Made by a program: the position numbers and the translations under genes. Below are positions 40,516 to 43,564 of a DNA stretch of 43,564 nucleotides, piece after piece. Under the pieces are notes generated by a model. That model saw only the letters and a program-made list of their open reading frames with translations. It had not been told where the DNA came from and searched no databases. The DNA is taken from positions 1 through 43,564 of the forward strand of contig JAHFDG010000031.1 in NCBI GenBank assembly GCA_023249105.1, in the 5' to 3' direction. Numbering within the stretch: the stretch's first letter is position 1; the number at the start of each line of letters is the position of its first letter. The DNA comes from Candidatus Methanoperedens sp. Lineage in GTDB: Archaea; Halobacteriota; Methanosarcinia; Methanosarcinales; Methanoperedenaceae.

Positions 40516-41562
40516 ATGAAGAAAAAACTAATAACAATAATCCTTACTGCGCTTATTTTAGGCGCATTATCAGGATGCATCGATAAGCAAAAGACTGAAA
40601 CACAGCCGATAACTACTGTTCCAGTTACACAGACTGCGGAAAAACCGCAGAATGAAGTCACGATTCGCTATCTATCTTCAAGCACAATTGTTGAGCCCTA
40701 CGAGGTTGCAAAGGAACTTGGATATCTGAAGGGTATCAATATCACCAGAGCCGGTTCATATACTGGAGGCCCGGAAGATATAATAGCAGTGGCTTCAGGC
40801 AGCACTGATATCGGGCATTCAGCATGGGTATCTATAATCAATGCCAAGGCACGAGGTAGCGAGATCAAAGCCTTTGCAGCACCTATGGGAAATTCGCCTA
40901 CTAGCTGGTATGAAGGTACGCCTTTCCTATCAAAATGGATAGTGCTTGAGAACAGCAGCATAAAAAGCGCAAAAGACCTTGTGGGTAAAAAGATCGCGGT
41001 AAATACGGTAGGAGCGCATGTGGACTATGTTACGCGGGAATACCTTGCCAGAAGCGGAATTTCACCAAAAGACGTGCAGCTTGTGCAGATACCGATTCCT
41101 CAGCATGAGCAGGTTCTCAAACAGGGGCAGGTTGATGTAGTGGCGCCGCTGGGCGTAGTTGTAGATAAGATAGAAGCAAGCAAAGGCGTAAAGGTATTGT
41201 TCTCGGATTATGATATCATAGGAGACCAGACGCACTGCGTGCTGTTCACCTCTGAGAAGTTCCTGAAGGAAAATCCTGAGGCTGTCAAGCGCCTGACAGA
41301 TGGTATAGCAAAAGCAGCGGACTGGGCAAAAGAACATCCAAAAGAAGCAAAGGAACTGGCTGCAAAGATACTCAAGGACAAAGGCGGAAATCCGGATCTA
41401 GCGAAGTACTGGAAGGGCTTCGGGGTAAGAGACCACGCGCTTCTGGCTGATAGCGATGCCCAGTTCTGGATAGACTGGCTGGTAAAGGATGGGAAGCTCA
41501 AAGAAGGGCAGTTTAAACCGTCTGATATCTACACGAACCAGTTCAACCCTTATAAGAAATGA
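40516..41562 (+). CDS. Substrate-binding lipoprotein, SsuA/TauA-like (set 2)
   Basis: A 348-residue binding protein. It has a lipoprotein signal (IILTALILGALSGC, lipobox cysteine C21), then a Thr/Gln-rich linker and an NMT1/SsuA-like fold (EVAKELGYLKG; ASGSTDIGHSAWVSIINAKARGSEIKAFAAP; DLVGKKIAVNTVGAHVDYVTREYLARSG; EQVLKQGQVDVVAPLG). It ends PSDIYTNQFNPYKK, closely matching the set 1 proteins. Unlike those it is lipid-anchored instead of helix-anchored. ATG 40516 follows aggtgata; an upstream in-frame codon at 40507 is less likely. Eight bases separate it from the SAM synthetase gene. Confidence 0.9.
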   Translation: MKKKLITIILTALILGALSGCIDKQKTETQPITTVPVTQTAEKPQNEVTIRYLSSSTIVEPYEVAKELGYLKGINITRAGSYTGGPEDIIAVASGSTDIGHSAWVSIINAKARGSEIKAFAAPMGNSPTSWYEGTPFLSKWIVLENSSIKSAKDLVGKKIAVNTVGAHVDYVTREYLARSGISPKDVQLVQIPIPQHEQVLKQGQVDVVAPLGVVVDKIEASKGVKVLFSDYDIIGDQTHCVLFTSEKFLKENPEAVKRLTDGIAKAADWAKEHPKEAKELAAKILKDKGGNPDLAKYWKGFGVRDHALLADSDAQFWIDWLVKDGKLKEGQFKPSDIYTNQFNPYKK

Positions 41563-41570
41563 GGTATGGT

Positions 41571-42767
41571 ATGACAAGAAACATAAAAGTTGAACAGTTG
41601 CATCAAATCCCTATCGAGAAACAGGAAATTGAGATTGTGGAAAGGAAAGGTGTGGGACATCCTGACAGTATTGCGGATGGTCTTGCAGAAGCAGTGAGTC
41701 GGGCATTGAGCAGGGAATACTTGAAGAAATGCGGAGCCGTGCTCCACCACAACACCGATCAGGTAGAAGTGGTAGCAGGGCGCTCCCATCCTGAATTCGG
41801 GGGCGGAGAGGTTATCTCGCCTATATACGTTCTTCTTGTGGGAAGGGCAACGAAAGAATTCAACGGATTTCGTATTCCAACAGATACCGTTGCACTGAGC
41901 GCAGCAAGAGAATATATAAAAAATACCCTTGCTGATTTGAATATCAATAGAGACATAATAATCGACACCAAACTCGGTGAGGGCTCCACTGACCTTCAAA
42001 GCGTGTTCAAAAGAGGGAAAGTACCATTAGCAAACGACACATCCTTCGGTATAGGGCATGCTCCCTTTTCAGAGACCGAGCAGATAGTGCTTGATACAGA
42101 GAGAGCCATGGTGACCGAATTCAAAAAAGAGATTCCTGCTATAGGAGAGGACATCAAGGTTATGGGTTTGCGGAGAAGGAACGATATAACATTAACTGTT
42201 GCCTGTGCCATGGTGGGCAGGTATATCGATGATATCTCGCACTATGCAAGCATAAAAGAAAAACTTTCTGAAAAGATAAGAAATCTTGCTGCTGAGTACA
42301 CAGACCGCAATGTCAGGGTATTTGTCAATACCGGTGACGACATTGCCAATGGTTCTGTTTATCTCACAGTTACCGGAACCTCGGCTGAAAATGGCGACGA
42401 TGGCTCGGTTGGAAGAGGCAACAGGTCGAACGGCTTGATTACGCCCAACAGACCGATGAGTTTGGAAGCAACAAGCGGTAAAAATCCTATAAACCATGTT
42501 GGAAAAATTTATAACATACTCTCAGGTCAAATAGCATCCGATATCGCAAAAAACATTCCAGGAGTGGATGATGTTTATGTTCGTATCCTTTCCCAGATAG
42601 GGCATCCTATTGACCAGCCGCTGGTTGCCAACGCACAGATCATAACAGAAAACGGTACAAAACTGAAAGCGATTAAATCAGAAGCAGAAGCCATCATAGA
42701 TCAATGGCTTAACGATGTGACAAAGATTACAGACATGATAGTGGAAGGAAAAGTTACGACATTCTGA
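41571..42767 (+). CDS. mat: Archaeal-type S-adenosylmethionine synthetase
   Basis: A 398-residue archaeal methionine adenosyltransferase (COG1812 type, not bacterial MetK). [76 protein letters not shown] and [23 protein letters not shown] are characteristic. It makes SAM from methionine and ATP. ATG 41571 has gaggtatggt upstream; the frame extends to 41559. Its place directly after a transporter and a radical SAM enzyme means SAM supply is co-expressed with their use. It complements ahcY and six methyltransferases in the same window. Confidence 0.95.
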   Translation: MTRNIKVEQLHQIPIEKQEIEIVERKGVGHPDSIADGLAEAVSRALSREYLKKCGAVLHHNTDQVEVVAGRSHPEFGGGEVISPIYVLLVGRATKEFNGFRIPTDTVALSAAREYIKNTLADLNINRDIIIDTKLGEGSTDLQSVFKRGKVPLANDTSFGIGHAPFSETEQIVLDTERAMVTEFKKEIPAIGEDIKVMGLRRRNDITLTVACAMVGRYIDDISHYASIKEKLSEKIRNLAAEYTDRNVRVFVNTGDDIANGSVYLTVTGTSAENGDDGSVGRGNRSNGLITPNRPMSLEATSGKNPINHVGKIYNILSGQIASDIAKNIPGVDDVYVRILSQIGHPIDQPLVANAQIITENGTKLKAIKSEAEAIIDQWLNDVTKITDMIVEGKVTTF

Positions 42768-42792
42768 GATGGCAGGTGAATGTCAGTGAATT

Positions 42793-43074
42793 ATGAACGA
42801 AATCGACCTGCAGGAATTTCCCTGTTCCATACCACTTGTAAAAGCAAAGTCGATACTGGCAGAGCTGAAAGAGGATGATGCGGTTACATTTATAGGACCG
42901 AGATGCTGTAAGTCCTCTGTAAGGGCCGCAATATACGAAGCGGTTGGATTCCTGAATGAATATTTTTATGCGGGACTGGAAGCGAAAAGGATGGAAAAGG
43001 CATGTGCCTATTCAAAAAAGCATGATTACTGCCAGAAGGCAAGGTGCAGATTCTTTCCGCTAAAAAATGCCTGA
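42793..43074 (+). CDS. Small cysteine-rich protein of unknown function
   Basis: A 93-residue protein that I do not recognise. It has six cysteines: EFPCSIPL, GPRCCKSSVRAAIYEAVGF, KACAYSK, DYCQKARCRFF. The CC pair followed by KSSVRAAIYEAV and the C-terminal CxxxxC suggest metal or iron-sulfur binding. It begins 25 bases after the SAM synthetase; a caggtga RBS is somewhat far (about 14 bases). It is the last gene of the radical SAM operon, and could be a small partner or maturation factor. Function remains open. Confidence 0.6.
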   Translation: MNEIDLQEFPCSIPLVKAKSILAELKEDDAVTFIGPRCCKSSVRAAIYEAVGFLNEYFYAGLEAKRMEKACAYSKKHDYCQKARCRFFPLKNA

Positions 43075-43089
43075 ATTCTTCGATTTTTA

Positions 43090-43160
43090 AGCCAGAGTCC
43101 AGACTCGAACCGGAATGAATCGCTCTGCAGGCGATTGCGTAGCCGCTCCGCCACCCTGGC
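43090..43160 (-). tRNA. tRNA-Cys (GCA)
   Basis: Read on the - strand, the acceptor stem GCCAGGG pairs with CTCTGGC (one G-U). The D arm lies at GCGGAGCGGCTACGC, the anticodon stem is ATCGC/GCGAT with loop CTGCAGA (anticodon GCA), and the T arm is TCCGG-TTCGAGT-CTGGA. The next base is T, giving the U73 discriminator expected for tRNA-Cys. CCA is not encoded. The gene lies between the convergent end of the small Cys-rich gene and the winged-helix gene. Confidence 0.95.
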
Positions 43161-43206
43161 ACTCAATATAAAAAGCATGTAACCGAAATATAAAAAAAGG
43201 AAGTAG

Positions 43207-43489
43207 TTATCCAGTCGGCACCCCCGGGGCATTATTCAGCCCGTAGAGGCTCTGGCGCGCATCCTGGAAATAGAAGCGCTCCTGCAATATTTTTTCTTCT
43301 TTCAGTCTGTTCAGGGCGTATCTGACTGTTCTTGCTGGAAGATAGGTTTCCCTCGCTATATCCTTCTGTGTTAAAAAGCCGCTGGATTCCAGCACCTTGA
43401 AAACGAGTTTGGCTGAGGGAGGTAAATGATCTATCTTCGCTGCCGCTAAATCAAATAGTTGTCCATTGTTTGCAAAGACGATTCCTCAT
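43207..43489 (-). pseudogene. Winged-helix regulator, apparently frameshifted near the start
   Basis: The long frame reads FDLAAAKIDHLPPSAKLVFKVLESSGFLTQKDIARETYLPARTVRYALNRLKEEKILQERFY..., a typical MarR/ArsR-like helix-turn-helix domain (about 85 residues). It has no good start: its only alternative is a GTG at 43395, which would cut off the first helix. An ATG at 43489 (MRNR...) lies one frame away, and removing a single base near its fifth codon (in CTTT) would join the two as MRNR-FANNGQLFDLAAAK. A TATA-like TTTATAA lies at about 43525-43531 on this strand. It is either a recent mutation or a sequence error; DNA binding is a firm family prediction. Confidence 0.65.
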
Positions 43490-43564
43490 TGGTTCATCAC
43501 CAGCATTAAATTCGAGTTTATCACTTATAAACCTATTTATTCAAGCAATTATTGACCCTATTCT

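Noticed and set aside
43090-43160. tRNA gene as an attachment site of an integrated element
   Set aside because: No integrase and no repeated tRNA 3' fragment was found in the window, so no element boundary can be supported.
1-43564. CRISPR arrays, insertion sequences or phage genes
   Set aside because: No regularly spaced repeats, transposase, integrase or structural phage proteins were seen. The repeats present are promoters, paralogous genes and tandem protein domains.

Overview
The window looks like a chromosomal segment of an anaerobic methane-metabolising archaeon of the Methanosarcinales, most probably close to Candidatus Methanoperedens (ANME-2d). This is inference from gene content. 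It has a Methanosarcina-type S-layer protein with two tandem S-layer domains, an archaeal S-adenosylmethionine synthetase, a homoaconitase pair with the YLRT loop typical of coenzyme B synthesis, a short CbiX/CfbA chelatase, TATA-box promoters with several apparently leaderless genes, and a tRNA-Cys without encoded CCA. Nearly everything is on the + strand. Only the tRNA and a winged-helix regulator at the right end are on the - strand. No rRNA, CRISPR array or intact insertion sequence was seen.

Layout. (1) 1-1.75 kb: a sulfur-relay cluster of three DsrE-family proteins, a frameshifted TusA and an intact TusA. (2) 1.75-6.4 kb: a hairpin-rich intergenic region with a possible 28-aa ORF, the S-layer gene, a QueG-like iron-sulfur protein and a FetAB-type transporter. 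(3) 6.4-10.3 kb: homoaconitase, a compositionally distinct MFS gene, a decapitated MFS remnant and cbiX/cfbA. (4) 10.4-14 kb: two paralogous MFS transporters flanking an aldo/keto reductase with ferredoxin-type clusters. (5) 14.2-20.8 kb: ahcY, a phosphotransferase, methyltransferases, an MBL-fold hydrolase, a pyruvate-kinase-C-like protein and a third MFS paralogue. (6) 21-29 kb: one long apparent operon encoding an ATP-dependent activator, two 2-hydroxyacyl-CoA-dehydratase/benzoyl-CoA-reductase-type iron-sulfur subunits, a complete SsuABC/TauABC-like importer and two methyltransferases. (7) 29-32 kb: a decaying second copy of that transport module (TusA, permease and methyltransferase remnants around an intact binding protein), then another methyltransferase and TusA. 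(8) 32.2-37.7 kb: ABC-2 exporter, class V aminotransferase, second PK-C-like protein, sixth methyltransferase, MOT1-type sulfate/molybdate transporter. (9) 37.8-43.1 kb: a radical SAM protein with a C-X8-C-X2-C motif, a second complete importer, S-adenosylmethionine synthetase and a small Cys-rich protein.

The strongest unifying signal is a composite promoter repeated at least ten times. A TTGCC box lies exactly 41 bp before a TTGCTGATTT box, and a TATA element lies about 19 bp further on. It precedes the S-layer gene, homoaconitase, two MFS genes (one now a remnant), three methyltransferases, the activator/dehydratase operon, TusA and the radical SAM operon; a variant precedes ahcY. I interpret the region as a co-regulated, recently expanded and partly decaying accessory metabolic island. 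It combines uptake of a small, possibly sulfur-containing compound, a low-potential iron-sulfur enzyme, a complete set for making and recycling S-adenosylmethionine, and six paralogous methyltransferases. The substrate is unknown.
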